Notes: generated by a model from the sequence alone, not told the origin. Numbered from the stretch's first letter, positions 8,710-17,899 are shown. The stretch is DNA of 35,400 nucleotides from Endomicrobium sp. (GCA_031264325.1 JAISEE010000029.1:1-35400), one strand, 5' to 3'. Translations and numbers: made by a program.

Positions 8710-9590
8710 ATAAAAAATCAGTTGTAACCATTGGAACATTTGATGGAGTGCATAAAGGACACAGTCTGCTTATAGATAAAACTGTGTCGTTAGCTGGAAA
8801 GAATAATTTAAAAAGTATAGTAATATCGCTTGAAAGACCTGTAAAAAAGGTTAAAGGGTTACTTACAACTTGCGATGAGAAGCTTGAAGAAATAAAGACT
8901 TTGGGTGTTGATGAAATTATTTTGATAAATGTGTCTTCTAAAATTTTAACCTACACCGCAGATAAATTTTTTGATGAATTTTTGCTTGATGGTCTAAATG
9001 TTTCAGAAATAGTATGTGGCTCCGATTTCGCTTTTGGCAAAGCCAGGAAAGGTGATATGAGCTGGCTTAAAAAAAAAGCAAAAAATAATAATGTTAAACT
9101 AAGTATAGTTAAACATTTAAAGAGTTCTTCAAAACAAATATCTTCGTCTTATATAAGAACATTGCTTGAAAAAGGTGATGTAAAAAACGTTGCAAAATTA
9201 TTGGGCAGATTTTACTCTTTTTCAGGAATTCCGTTTAAAGATAAAGGTTTTGGTAAAAAGTTAGGGTTTCCTACTGTAAATTTAAAAATAAATAGTGATA
9301 AACTTATTCCAAAAGGTGTATATATAAGTCTAATAACACAAAAAAATAAAACATATACGTCCGTTACAAGCATAGGAACTCGATTTACTTTTAACAGGGG
9401 CGGTAAGATTGTTCCTGAAACTCATATTTTAAATTTTGACGGTACATGGAAAAAAGCTTTGACGAAAGTAATATTGTTGAAAAAAATAAGAGATGAAAAG
9501 AAATTTAAGAATGAGCAAGCCCTAAAGTTTCAGATTTCAAGAGATATAGTAAAATCTTTAAGATTTTTTAAATTTGGTGAAATAGCCTGA
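8706..9590 (+). CDS. ribF: Bifunctional riboflavin kinase/FAD synthetase
   Basis: A 294-residue RibF that makes FMN from riboflavin and then FAD. The N-terminal nucleotidyltransferase half has GTFDGVHKGH (10-19) and ISSSYIRTLLEKGDV. The C-terminal riboflavin kinase half has KKLGFPTVNL and ETHILNFDGTW. The start codon overlaps the truB stop. Truncated or missing domains are not seen, so the organism can make flavin cofactors from riboflavin, needed for example by the NadB enzyme at the end of the window. Confidence 0.95.
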   Translation: MNKKSVVTIGTFDGVHKGHSLLIDKTVSLAGKNNLKSIVISLERPVKKVKGLLTTCDEKLEEIKTLGVDEIILINVSSKILTYTADKFFDEFLLDGLNVSEIVCGSDFAFGKARKGDMSWLKKKAKNNNVKLSIVKHLKSSSKQISSSYIRTLLEKGDVKNVAKLLGRFYSFSGIPFKDKGFGKKLGFPTVNLKINSDKLIPKGVYISLITQKNKTYTSVTSIGTRFTFNRGGKIVPETHILNFDGTWKKALTKVILLKKIRDEKKFKNEQALKFQISRDIVKSLRFFKFGEIA

Positions 9591-9594
9591 AAAT

Positions 9595-9623
9595 TTGATA
9601 TTTTTTTGGAGTTTTGGTAAAAT
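9595..9623 (+). promoter_or_regulatory. Sigma-70 type promoter before the HIT gene
   Basis: TTGATA at 9595-9600 is separated by exactly 17 bp from TAAAAT at 9618-9623. Transcription would begin near 9630, about 27 bases before the HIT start codon. It probably drives the HIT-rpsU-nif3-dnaG-rpoD unit independently of the rimP operon. Confidence 0.6.
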
Positions 9624-9656
9624 TTAATATAAATATTTTTAATTAAGTGAAATTTA

Positions 9657-10004
9657 ATGTCTTACGATTGTCTTTTTTGCAAAATAGCTGAAGGAAAAAT
9701 TTCATCGTATAAAATTTATGAAGATGAAGAAGTTTTTGCTTTTATGGATATAAATCCTCAAGCTCCTGTTCATATAGTGATTATACCAAAAAAACATATA
9801 AACGGATTGGATAATGTTTTTTATGAGGATGAGCAAGTACTTGGTCACATTCAAGTTGTGGCTGCAAAAATAGCAAAACAGTTTCCTGAGATGAAAAATG
9901 GTTTTCGTGTTATAAATAATTGCGGAGAAAACGGTGGTCAGACTATTTTTCATATTCATTACCATCTTCTTGGGGGAAGAGTTTTTAGTTGGCCCCCAGG
10001 GTGA
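9657..10004 (+). CDS. HIT-family nucleotide-binding hydrolase (HinT-like)
   Basis: A 115-residue histidine-triad protein. It starts CLFCKIAEGKI, has HIVIIPKKHI and ends with the triad H99-I-H101-Y-H103 followed by LLGGR and WPPG, the features of the HinT branch. Such proteins hydrolyse purine nucleoside phosphoramidates and aminoacyl-adenylates; the physiological role is usually unclear. Length is complete. It lies right after a good promoter and before rpsU. The start has no strong Shine-Dalgarno. Confidence 0.92.
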   Translation: MSYDCLFCKIAEGKISSYKIYEDEEVFAFMDINPQAPVHIVIIPKKHINGLDNVFYEDEQVLGHIQVVAAKIAKQFPEMKNGFRVINNCGENGGQTIFHIHYHLLGGRVFSWPPG

Positions 10005-10054
10005 TTTATGATGAAAATAAACTTTTTTAAGAAAGGCGGTGTTTGAGATATAGT

Positions 10055-10261
10055 ATGGTAGATATTAAAGTTCGTGAAGGAGAGTCTATTGAAGAGGCTA
10101 TTAGACGTTTTAAGAGAGAATGCGAAAGGAACGGAGTTATGCAAGAAATTAAGAAGCGTGAATTTTATAAAGCTCCAAGCATTTTAAAGAAAGAAAAGCT
10201 TGCTGAAACAAAGAGAAAAATTCGTCGAAAAATGTTTAAAGATAGCAGATGGTCCAGATAA
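10055..10261 (+). CDS. rpsU: 30S ribosomal protein S21
   Basis: A 68-residue S21. The motifs EGESIEEAIRRFKREC and EIKKREFYKAPSILKKEK match the family, and the C-terminus is strongly basic. S21 helps base-pairing between the mRNA and 16S 3' end. I chose ATG10055, giving the standard MVDIKV start; an in-frame TTG at 10043 would add four residues. An AAAGGCGG at 10032-10039 lies farther upstream than ideal. It begins the classic rpsU-dnaG-rpoD group. Confidence 0.93.
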   Translation: MVDIKVREGESIEEAIRRFKRECERNGVMQEIKKREFYKAPSILKKEKLAETKRKIRRKMFKDSRWSR

Positions 10262-10314
10262 AGAATGCATAAAAAAGGGGAAAATTGTTCCTTGGGGGGG
10301 GTAAGACAGTAAAA

Positions 10315-11271
10315 ATGAAATTGAAAGATATTCAGGATATATTTGTAAAAGAGGGAATCAACGAAGATCCTAGAGGATTAGATATTGTAGAAGCAGATTT
10401 ATTGAAACGCAAAGAAGAATATGATGCTCTTTCGTTTAAAAAAAAAGAAAGCTATGATATAGAAAGTCTTAGTAATCCATACTATGATTCAAGAATTATT
10501 TACGGAGATCCAGATATCCATGTAAAAATCATTTTAGTTGGCATAGACATAGAAACACAGGAACTTTTGTTAGCTAAAAGTCTTATGGATTCAGGAATAA
10601 AAATAGATTTAGTTATAGCGCATCATCCAGAAGGATATGCTTGTTCAACATTTCACAGTGTTATGAACATGCAGATCGATATTTTAAATAATCAGGGGGT
10701 ACCTATAAATATTACAGAAAAAATTGTTTCAGAAAGAATTAGAGAAGTTCAAAAAAACATTTTTTCTAAAAATAATGAAAGAATTTACGATGCCACAAAA
10801 CTTCTAAAGATTCCTTTTATGACTGCCCATTCTGTAGCTGATAACCACGTTGCGTCGTTTTTAGAGAAAAATATAACTGAATTAAAACCTGTTTATTTAA
10901 AAGAAATCGTAGAATTGTTGAATAGATATTCAGAATATCAACACGCAATCACAATAGGACAAGCGCCTTTTATTTTATGCGGAAATGACTTTTCAAGATG
11001 TGGAAAGGTTTTTGTTGATATGACAGGTGGCACTGAAGGACCGTTGGAGTCTTTTGGTAAACTTGCGGCAGCTGGAGTAGGGACTATAGTTGGAATGCAC
11101 TTAAGTTCTAAAGCCGTTAAAGAAGCTGAAAAATATCACTTAAATGTTATTTTAGCTGGACATATTTCATCTGACAATTTGGGTCTTAATCTTTTGTTTG
11201 ATAAACTCGAAAATAAAGCTGGTAAACTTGAATTTATAGAATGTTCAGGATTTAGAAGGTTCAGAAGATAA
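10315..11271 (+). CDS. NIF3-family protein (NGG1p-interacting factor 3 type)
   Basis: About 318 residues. It has GDPDIHVKIILVGIDIET near the start, the metal-ligand segment IAHHPEG and a C-terminal ILAGHISSDNLGLN, resembling NIF3/DUF34 metal-binding proteins. The family is widespread, but its biochemical role is not settled; old GTP cyclohydrolase labels are doubtful. ATG10315 gives the expected MKLKDI opening and GI..DPRG. An in-frame TTG at 10285, with AAGGGG upstream, would read through a run of eight Gs (10294-10301) and add ten residues. It lies between rpsU and dnaG, 4 bp before dnaG; NIF3 genes often neighbour rpoD. Confidence 0.75.
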   Translation: MKLKDIQDIFVKEGINEDPRGLDIVEADLLKRKEEYDALSFKKKESYDIESLSNPYYDSRIIYGDPDIHVKIILVGIDIETQELLLAKSLMDSGIKIDLVIAHHPEGYACSTFHSVMNMQIDILNNQGVPINITEKIVSERIREVQKNIFSKNNERIYDATKLLKIPFMTAHSVADNHVASFLEKNITELKPVYLKEIVELLNRYSEYQHAITIGQAPFILCGNDFSRCGKVFVDMTGGTEGPLESFGKLAAAGVGTIVGMHLSSKAVKEAEKYHLNVILAGHISSDNLGLNLLFDKLENKAGKLEFIECSGFRRFRR

Positions 11272-11275
11272 TAAA

Positions 11276-13039
11276 ATGACTATACCTGAAGATATAATAG
11301 AAAGAATAAGGCTTTCAAACAACATAGAGTCTGTTGTAAGAGAGTATCTTCCGGATTTGAAAAAAGCAGGGCGTAATTGGAAAGCTTGTTGTCCTTTTCA
11401 TAATGATAAAACTCCGTCTTTTATTGTAAGTCCTGAGAAAGATATTTTTAGATGTTTCGGATGTAATACGGCGGGAGATGTTTTTAAGTTTGTTATGCTT
11501 ATCGATAATGTATCTTGGCCTGAAGCTGTAAGAAAATTAGCTCAAAAATCAGGAATAACAATTCAAGAAATTAAGAAAAATATAGCAAAAACGTCAGAAA
11601 AATCTAAAATATTTGATATTTTGGAAAATTCAGCTATATTTTATCATAAATGTTTGCTTGAAAGTTTAAGGGCAAGTAAGGCTAGAGATTATTTAAAAAG
11701 TCGTGGCATAACAGGTAATACTATAAATAAATTCAATCTTGGTTTTGCCCCTAAAGGTCAAAATTTACAGTTGGCTTTGAAAAAAGGATATACTGTTGAT
11801 GAACTTGCAAAAGCTGGTTTAATAATCAAAGACGAGAGAGGGGTTTTTTTTGAATATATGTCAGGACGTATTGTATTTCCGATTTATGATGTACAGGGAA
11901 GGGTCGTTGCATTTGGGGGAAGAACTATTGAAAATCAAGAACCTAAATACTTGAATACTCCTGAGACAATTGTTTATTCTAAATCGTCAAATTTTTACGG
12001 CTTGTATCAAACTTTGCCAGAACTTAGAAAAGAAAGAAAAATGATTATTCTTGAAGGGTATATGGACGTTGTTATTCCACAGCAGTATGGTATAGTTGGA
12101 GCAGTAGCGACACTGGGTACGGCGTTTACTCAAAATCATGCAAAATTAATTATAAGATATTCTGATGAAGTAACATTGCTTTTTGACGCTGATAATGCTG
12201 GAAGAATGGGTATTCAGAAAGCACTAAAAATTTTGGTGGAGAATGACGTGGAGGCTAAAGTTTCTTCTTTACCAGAACATGTTGACGCTGATGAATATTT
12301 GAATCAGTATGGAAAAGAGAAGTTTTTAAAATTGTTGTCAGATAGCTCTAAAAATACTATAGATTTTATGATTGACAGAGTTTATAGGAGTAAATTATCG
12401 TCTGGAAAAATTATTTCTCTTGAAGTTAAAGCTAAAGCAATATCAGTTCTTTTAGATTTTGTATTAAAAAGTTCAAATGCAATAATTCAAAGTGAGTGGA
12501 TAAAAAAAATAGCTCAATATATAAATGTAGATGAAGAAGCTGTTTGGCGAGAGTTTAAAAAGAGACAAGGTTTAAAAGTAAAGAGTTGTTTTAACGACGA
12601 TATTAAAAATTTAACTTCTAAGCCACCTGTCAAAAATAGAAAGGTTACAATGTCTTTGGAAGAAAATCTTTTAAATTTAATTTTAAATAATAGAGATTAT
12701 ATTGAAAGAGTTGGGGCAGATTTTTTTCAGGATGTAAGGTGTCGAAAAATTTATGGTTTGTTGGCTTTCGGCTTAAGCGATGCGGAAATATTAAGCGTTT
12801 TGCCACATGAAGAAATTGTGTGGTTTTCGGAGCTTACTTTAAATCCAGTTGAGTATAATGATGTAAATGAAGCCTTTTCAATTATTTTAAAAGACATGAA
12901 AGGATATAATTATAAAATAAGAAGGCAACAGCTTGAGAAAGAAATTCTTTTGATGACAGAAGGTAAAAAAGAAAAAAATAGTGTTTTATTTGAAGAATAT
13001 AAAAAACTAACAACCATTTTGAAGGGGTCGGGGAATTAA
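11276..13039 (+). CDS. dnaG: DNA primase
   Basis: A 587-residue primase that makes RNA primers at the fork. The N-terminal CHC2 zinc finger uses C39, H42, C60 and C63 (CCPFHNDKTPSF and FRCFGC). The TOPRIM core has EGYMD starting at residue 260 and DAD at 304-306. The C-terminal region, which binds the helicase in other primases, is present and ends with basic/acidic helices. All catalytic motifs are intact. The stop codon directly abuts the rpoD start, consistent with a single transcript. Confidence 0.97.
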   Translation: MTIPEDIIERIRLSNNIESVVREYLPDLKKAGRNWKACCPFHNDKTPSFIVSPEKDIFRCFGCNTAGDVFKFVMLIDNVSWPEAVRKLAQKSGITIQEIKKNIAKTSEKSKIFDILENSAIFYHKCLLESLRASKARDYLKSRGITGNTINKFNLGFAPKGQNLQLALKKGYTVDELAKAGLIIKDERGVFFEYMSGRIVFPIYDVQGRVVAFGGRTIENQEPKYLNTPETIVYSKSSNFYGLYQTLPELRKERKMIILEGYMDVVIPQQYGIVGAVATLGTAFTQNHAKLIIRYSDEVTLLFDADNAGRMGIQKALKILVENDVEAKVSSLPEHVDADEYLNQYGKEKFLKLLSDSSKNTIDFMIDRVYRSKLSSGKIISLEVKAKAISVLLDFVLKSSNAIIQSEWIKKIAQYINVDEEAVWREFKKRQGLKVKSCFNDDIKNLTSKPPVKNRKVTMSLEENLLNLILNNRDYIERVGADFFQDVRCRKIYGLLAFGLSDAEILSVLPHEEIVWFSELTLNPVEYNDVNEAFSIILKDMKGYNYKIRRQQLEKEILLMTEGKKEKNSVLFEEYKKLTTILKGSGN

Positions 13040-14758
13040 GTGGCAAAAAGAGATTTATTCCAAGATTTAATTGATGTTGGTAAAGAACAGGGATATCTTA
13101 CATATGAGGATATAGGTAGTAATTTGCCACAAAAATATATGGTTGCTGAAAAAATTGACAGTTTTTTTGTCACTTTGGAAAACTATGGTATTCATGTTTT
13201 GCATGACAAGGACGTTGAAAAAGAAAAAAAGAATACGGCAGAGATTGTTGAACAGCCTGTAAAGGTATTAGAAGAAAAAGAAGATATAAATCCTGTAAGA
13301 ATGTATTTAAGTGAGATGTCAAAAGTTCCTTTGCTTGAAAGATCCGTTGAACTTGAGTTGGCAAAGAACATAAGAGAAAATGAAAAAAAGCTTAAATTGA
13401 TAGTTTTAGAATCTCCTCTTATAATAAAAGAAATAAGAAATTGGGAAACTCTTATAAGTCAACAGGAAATGACAACTAAAGAGTTGATGCCAAGAGGACG
13501 AAAGTCTCAAGCTCAATTAAGGGGAATGGGCATAAAAATAAAAACAGCTGTAAAAAAAATAAATCTTATAGAAAAAAGGATAAACTTTCATGACGAAAGA
13601 CTGAAGTCTAAATCTGTATCTCAAAAAGACAGAGAACATCACTTAAATAAAGTTAAACAATTTCGTGGTGAAATAATAAATCTCATTGTAAATCTTAATT
13701 TGAATCAAGATAAGGTTAAAAGACTTATAAATAAAATTAAAACTATAGCCCATAAGCTTAATGAAATAAAAGACAATATTAGAAGATTTGAACGAAAATA
13801 TAAAAATAATTTTTCAAAAGTTCAGACTTTATTTAAACAATATGAAACAAACAAGATTTCAACTGTTGATTTTAAAAAATTTACAGGAGTGTCTGTGAAA
13901 AACGCAAGTGAAGATTTAAAAAATCTTAAAAGTTTATTTGAAAAACAAGCGAGTATACAGGAAGGTTCTGTTGTGACTGTTGAAGAAATGATAGATACTG
14001 ACAGAAAAATAAGAGAACTTGAGGAGGTTATTCATAGAGATAAAATAAAACTCACTGAAGCTAACTTTAGACTTGTTATTTCTATAGCAAAAAAATATAT
14101 GGGTGTAAGTAACTTGGAATTATCTGATCTTATACAGGAAGGAAATCTTGGACTCTCTAAGGCGGTTGAGAAGTTTGAGTGGAAGAGGGGTTTTAAGTTT
14201 TCAACTTACGCTACTTGGTGGATAAGACAGTCTATAAACAGAGCCATTGCTGATCAAGCAAGAACTATAAGGATTCCTGTTCATATGAAAGAACTTATAT
14301 CAAAACTTACAAAAACCAAAAAAAAATTTCAACAGGATATAGGTAGAGAACCGACAATAAAAGAATATGGCAAATCTTTAAGGCTTTCTACTGATAGAGT
14401 AAGAAGGATTTTGAAAATGATGCAAGAGCCAGTTTCTTTGGCAATACCTATAGGCGAAGAAGAGGACTCAAGGTTAGAAGATTTTATAGAAGATAATAAT
14501 AGTCCAAGTCCTATAGTTAAGATGCAGCAATATAGACTGCAGCTTGAACTTAAAAAAGTGTTAAGTACTTTAACCTCTAGAGAAGCTGAAATAATAAGTT
14601 TAAGGTATGGAATAGGCGTAGGATATCCAAGTACTCTTGAAGAAGTTGGTAAGAGGTTTGGAGTTACTAGAGAGAGAGTGAGGCAGATAGAAGCAAAAGC
14701 TATAAGAAAATTGAGACATCCAAGTAGGAGCAAATTACTTCGTGAATATTTGGACTAG
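13040..14758 (+). CDS. rpoD: Primary RNA polymerase sigma factor
   Basis: A 572-residue sigma-70. An N-terminal region 1.1 (residues 1-80) is followed by region 1.2 ([18 protein letters not shown]), a lysine-rich non-conserved region, region 2 ([24 protein letters not shown] from residue 363, [17 protein letters not shown]), region 3 and region 4 ([20 protein letters not shown]) for -35 recognition. It uses a GTG start with GAAGGGG upstream and begins at the base after the dnaG stop. This factor should recognise the TTGACA/TATAAT promoters seen elsewhere in the window. It ends 142 bp from the convergent nrdG gene. Confidence 0.98.
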   Translation: MAKRDLFQDLIDVGKEQGYLTYEDIGSNLPQKYMVAEKIDSFFVTLENYGIHVLHDKDVEKEKKNTAEIVEQPVKVLEEKEDINPVRMYLSEMSKVPLLERSVELELAKNIRENEKKLKLIVLESPLIIKEIRNWETLISQQEMTTKELMPRGRKSQAQLRGMGIKIKTAVKKINLIEKRINFHDERLKSKSVSQKDREHHLNKVKQFRGEIINLIVNLNLNQDKVKRLINKIKTIAHKLNEIKDNIRRFERKYKNNFSKVQTLFKQYETNKISTVDFKKFTGVSVKNASEDLKNLKSLFEKQASIQEGSVVTVEEMIDTDRKIRELEEVIHRDKIKLTEANFRLVISIAKKYMGVSNLELSDLIQEGNLGLSKAVEKFEWKRGFKFSTYATWWIRQSINRAIADQARTIRIPVHMKELISKLTKTKKKFQQDIGREPTIKEYGKSLRLSTDRVRRILKMMQEPVSLAIPIGEEEDSRLEDFIEDNNSPSPIVKMQQYRLQLELKKVLSTLTSREAEIISLRYGIGVGYPSTLEEVGKRFGVTRERVRQIEAKAIRKLRHPSRSKLLREYLD

Positions 14759-14900
14759 ATGAGATAAACTGATAAGAACGTTAAAATAGTTTTAAGTTGG
14801 TATTGTGAAAAGTTTTTTATAAAATTGCTATTCATGTTATAATTAAAAATACCCAAAGCTCTAAAAAAGGTTTGGATTTGGAAAGTTTGTTTCAGTTTAA

Positions 14901-15476
14901 TTATTTTCTGCATTTTTGGACGATATATGTTGAAGTTGTTACTAATTTTTTAATTGTTGATAAATCTATTTCGTTTAAAATAGATTTATCATAAGTAGTT
15001 CTAAAGAGATGTTGAATTCCTGAAGATTGAATTATATTAAGTGACTGTTTTATCATATTTAAGTCACCTTTAAAAAATAGGCTGTACTTATCTTCAGATG
15101 ACTTTATATCCATAGCAATAAAATCTAAAAAGTTTTTATCAATTAAATCTTTTAAAATTTTAGGATTTGTTCCATTAGTGTCAAGTTTTACAAAGAAGTT
15201 TAATCTTTTTATTTTTTTTATAAACTTCACTAAATCTTTCTGAAGAGTAGGTTCTCCGCCAGTTATAACAATACCTTTAAGAAGTTTTTGTCTTTTTTTT
15301 AAAAAATTGAAAACTTCATCATTGTTCATATTTGTTTCAAATAAGTGAGGATAGACTAGCTGGGGGTTGTGGCAATATGGACATCTCATATTGCATCCTT
15401 GCGTAAAGATAACAGCTGCAGGAACCCCAGGGTAATCTATCAATGATAATTTTTGCAATCCGCCAATTTGTATCAT
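14901..15476 (-). CDS. nrdG: Anaerobic ribonucleotide reductase activating enzyme (radical SAM)
   Basis: A 191-residue radical-SAM protein that uses S-adenosylmethionine and a [4Fe-4S] cluster to place the glycyl radical on class III ribonucleotide reductase. The cluster motif C28-x3-C32-x2-C35 (CNMRCPYC) and GGEP (73-76) are clear, as is the opening GGLQKLSLIDYPG. The start overlaps the stop of the upstream small nrdD gene by 4 bp. The C-terminus ends YIVQKCRK, where relatives tend to have Y-x-L-Q-x-F-R-P and about 30 more residues, so the tail may be truncated. The core is intact. Confidence 0.9.
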   Translation of the reverse strand: MIQIGGLQKLSLIDYPGVPAAVIFTQGCNMRCPYCHNPQLVYPHLFETNMNNDEVFNFLKKRQKLLKGIVITGGEPTLQKDLVKFIKKIKRLNFFVKLDTNGTNPKILKDLIDKNFLDFIAMDIKSSEDKYSLFFKGDLNMIKQSLNIIQSSGIQHLFRTTYDKSILNEIDLSTIKKLVTTSTYIVQKCRK

Positions 15477-15655
15477 TGTTTACAATGACAATATGTATTA
15501 CGTATTTTAAATTCTTCCTGTTTGCCTTCATTCCATAAAGAAACAGGTCTCAAGTAACCAACAACTCTTGAGTAAACTTCGCATTTTGTACCCTCAACAC
15601 AATTCTTCTTCATTTTTAACTCGTTGATTTTTTTTTGAATTTCGTTAACAGTCAT
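15473..15655 (-). CDS. Separate glycyl-radical domain of class III ribonucleotide reductase
   Basis: A 60-residue protein matching the extreme C-terminus of NrdD: CEVYSRVVGYLRPVSLWNEG (25-44) with KQEEFK following. Gly33 in RVVGY is the expected radical-carrying glycine. The 685-residue NrdD encoded just upstream lacks this motif, so the two should work together, the short protein docking on the barrel and being activated by NrdG. ATG15655 follows a GGGGGA on this strand; the frame remains open farther upstream to 15715, but those residues overlap nrdD and look atypical. It starts 25 bp after the nrdD stop and overlaps nrdG by 4 bp. The function of the split is inferred. Confidence 0.85.
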   Translation of the reverse strand: MTVNEIQKKINELKMKKNCVEGTKCEVYSRVVGYLRPVSLWNEGKQEEFKIRNTYCHCKQ

Positions 15656-15678
15656 GTTATGTGTTCCCCCATTTTTTA

Positions 15679-15706
15679 TGTTATATACTAGTGTTTGTAT
15701 ATAACA
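15679..15706 (-). promoter_or_regulatory. Perfect hairpin at the nrdD split point
   Basis: TGTTATATAC (15679-15688) and GTATATAACA (15697-15706) are exact reverse complements around an 8-nt loop. In the transcript the hairpin would contain the last codons and stop of nrdD and lie just before the Shine-Dalgarno of the glycyl-radical gene. No T-run follows, so it is not an obvious terminator. It may influence mRNA stability or relative translation of the two parts. Confidence 0.5.
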
Positions 15707-17738
15707 TATTTTCAAGCGATTTTATTTTTTGGTCTATCTCCTTATATTTTTTATTTTTGCAATTTGGGCACTCGTGTTGTTCTCCTTCAAGATATCCACA
15801 CTTTGGACAAACACTAAAAGTTGGCGTTATTGAAAAATACGGCAAACTATAGTTTTCGCATATCGTTTTTATAAAAATTTTTAGAGCTTCAGTGTCTTTA
15901 ATTTTTTCGCCCATGAATATATGCATAACTGTTCCACCTGTGTACTTGGATTGCATAGAGTCCTGTAAATTTAAGTTTTCAAAAATATCATCAGTATAAT
16001 TCACAGGCAACTGACTTGAATTTGTATAAAAGGGAATATCGGCTTTTTTGTTTGCTGAAATAATATCCGGATATTTTTTTAAATCAAGCTTTGCAAGCCT
16101 ATAAGAAGTACCTTCGGCAGGTGTTGCTTCAAGATTATAGTTATTCCCAGTTTCTTGCTGATACTGAATTAGAGTTTTTCTCATAAAATCTAATACTTCT
16201 TCACCAAAAGTTTTTCCTTTTTTGCTGCCGACCCCTTCACCAAATAGATTTACGCAAGCTTCGTTAAGTCCAATTATGCCTATTGTTGAGAAGTGGTTTT
16301 TCCAATATTTGTCAAAACGTTGTTTTATGCTTCTTAAATAAAAGCTCATATACGGATATAAATTATTTGAAGTTAACTTTTCCAAAATATCTCTCTTTAT
16401 TTCTAAACTCTGCTTAGCCGTGTCCATCATATTTTTGAGTCTTTCCATAAAGTCGGATTTATTTTTAGATAAGTATCCGATTCTTGGTAGATTTATAGTT
16501 ACAACTCCTATAGAGCCAGTAAGAGGAGCAGCACCAAAAAGTCCTCCCCCTTTTTTCTGTAATTCTCGATTATCTATCCTGAGGCGACAACACATGCTTC
16601 TTGCGTCTTCAGGCTTCATATCGGAGTTTATAAAATTTGCGAAATACGGAACACCATATTTCGCCGTAATATCCCACAAAGCTTTTATATTAGGATTATG
16701 CCAATTAAAGTTTTGTGTTATATTATATGTTGGTATGGGAAATGTAAAAACCCTTCCTTTGGCGTCACCTTCAAGCATAAGTTCTAAAAAAGCTTGATTT
16801 AAAATGTCAATTTCTTTTTGGAATTCGCCGTATTTTTTGTCTTGGCGTTCTCCGCCAATAACAACAGGTTCATCTTTATAATATGGAGCTACTGTTAAAT
16901 CTAAAGTTAAATTTGTAAAAGGTGTTTGAAAACCAACCCTTGTCGGTACGTTTATGTTAAAAAGAAATTCTTGCAAAGCCTGTTTTACTTCTTTATATGT
17001 AAGCTTATCATAATAAATAAAAGGAGCAATGAGAGTGTCAAAGTTAGAAAATGCTTGAGCGCCTGCACTTTCCCCTTGAAGAGTATAAAAAAAGTTTACA
17101 ATTTGTCCCAAGGCTGTTCTAAAGTGCTTTGCGGGTTTGGCTTCAGATTTACCTAAGGCACCTTTAAAGCCACTTACTAGCAAATCTTGCAAATCCCATC
17201 CAACGCAATAGGCTCCTAAAAGTCCTAAATCATGTATGTGAAGGTCTCCTTCAGAATGAGTTTTTTTTATATTTTCAGGATAGACTTTATTTAGCCAATA
17301 TATTTTGCTTACTTCAGAAGAAATATAATTATTTAACCCTTGTAATGAATAAGACATGTTGCTATTTTCGTTTACCTGCCAGTCCAATTTTTTCAAATAT
17401 TGATCAACCAAGTCTACATTAAATGCTGAAGTTATTTCTCTGATTTTAGCGTGTTGATCGCGGTATAATATATAAGCTTTGGCGGTTTTTTTATACAAAG
17501 AGGAAAGTAAAACTTCTTCAACAATATCTTGAACTTCTTCCACTGAAGGTTTCCTATTTTTTATAGAGTTTTTAAGTATGAATAAAGCTTTTATAGTAAG
17601 CCTTTCTGCAGTATCTTGCCTAAATTCTTTAGTAGCTTTTCCTGCCTTTGTTATTGCTGCAACAATTTTTTTAGAGTTAAAAAATTCTTCAGTTCCATCT
17701 CTTTTTACAATTGAACTGAAAATCTTTTCATTTTTCAT
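15681..17738 (-). CDS. nrdD: Class III (anaerobic) ribonucleoside-triphosphate reductase, catalytic part
   Basis: A 685-residue enzyme that reduces ribonucleotides to deoxyribonucleotides without oxygen. An N-terminal ATP-cone (about 5-95, VKRDGTEEFFNSKKIVAAI) senses nucleotides. The barrel has YCVGWDL (C178) and MCCRLRID (392-399). Near the end C644-x2-C647 and C657-x2-C660 form the zinc site. Normally the zinc site is closely followed by the R-V-x-G-Y glycyl-radical loop; here the protein instead ends with about 25 unrelated residues, and that loop is in the next gene. Upstream lie a consensus promoter and tandem NrdR-like boxes. Confidence 0.95.
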   Translation of the reverse strand: MKNEKIFSSIVKRDGTEEFFNSKKIVAAITKAGKATKEFRQDTAERLTIKALFILKNSIKNRKPSVEEVQDIVEEVLLSSLYKKTAKAYILYRDQHAKIREITSAFNVDLVDQYLKKLDWQVNENSNMSYSLQGLNNYISSEVSKIYWLNKVYPENIKKTHSEGDLHIHDLGLLGAYCVGWDLQDLLVSGFKGALGKSEAKPAKHFRTALGQIVNFFYTLQGESAGAQAFSNFDTLIAPFIYYDKLTYKEVKQALQEFLFNINVPTRVGFQTPFTNLTLDLTVAPYYKDEPVVIGGERQDKKYGEFQKEIDILNQAFLELMLEGDAKGRVFTFPIPTYNITQNFNWHNPNIKALWDITAKYGVPYFANFINSDMKPEDARSMCCRLRIDNRELQKKGGGLFGAAPLTGSIGVVTINLPRIGYLSKNKSDFMERLKNMMDTAKQSLEIKRDILEKLTSNNLYPYMSFYLRSIKQRFDKYWKNHFSTIGIIGLNEACVNLFGEGVGSKKGKTFGEEVLDFMRKTLIQYQQETGNNYNLEATPAEGTSYRLAKLDLKKYPDIISANKKADIPFYTNSSQLPVNYTDDIFENLNLQDSMQSKYTGGTVMHIFMGEKIKDTEALKIFIKTICENYSLPYFSITPTFSVCPKCGYLEGEQHECPNCKNKKYKEIDQKIKSLENMLYTNTSI

Positions 17739-17899
17739 AAAACTTTACCCTCAATGATACAATTTATTTTCGCTATTTATAAAAGTTTTTAATATTTTGC
17801 TTAAATAATCAAATCCTTAAATTGATTATAGTATAAAAAATATTTTTTGAACTTTTCTGTTAATCCGATTAAAATCTAAAAGTTTATAATTTTTTTACA

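Noticed and set aside
14329-14733. 134-codon minus-strand frame in rpoD
   Set aside because: Lies opposite conserved sigma regions 3-4; no independent support.
14853-14875. Hairpin CCAAA/TTTGG between rpoD and nrdG as a shared terminator
   Set aside because: Only five pairs plus an interrupted sixth and no T-run on either strand.
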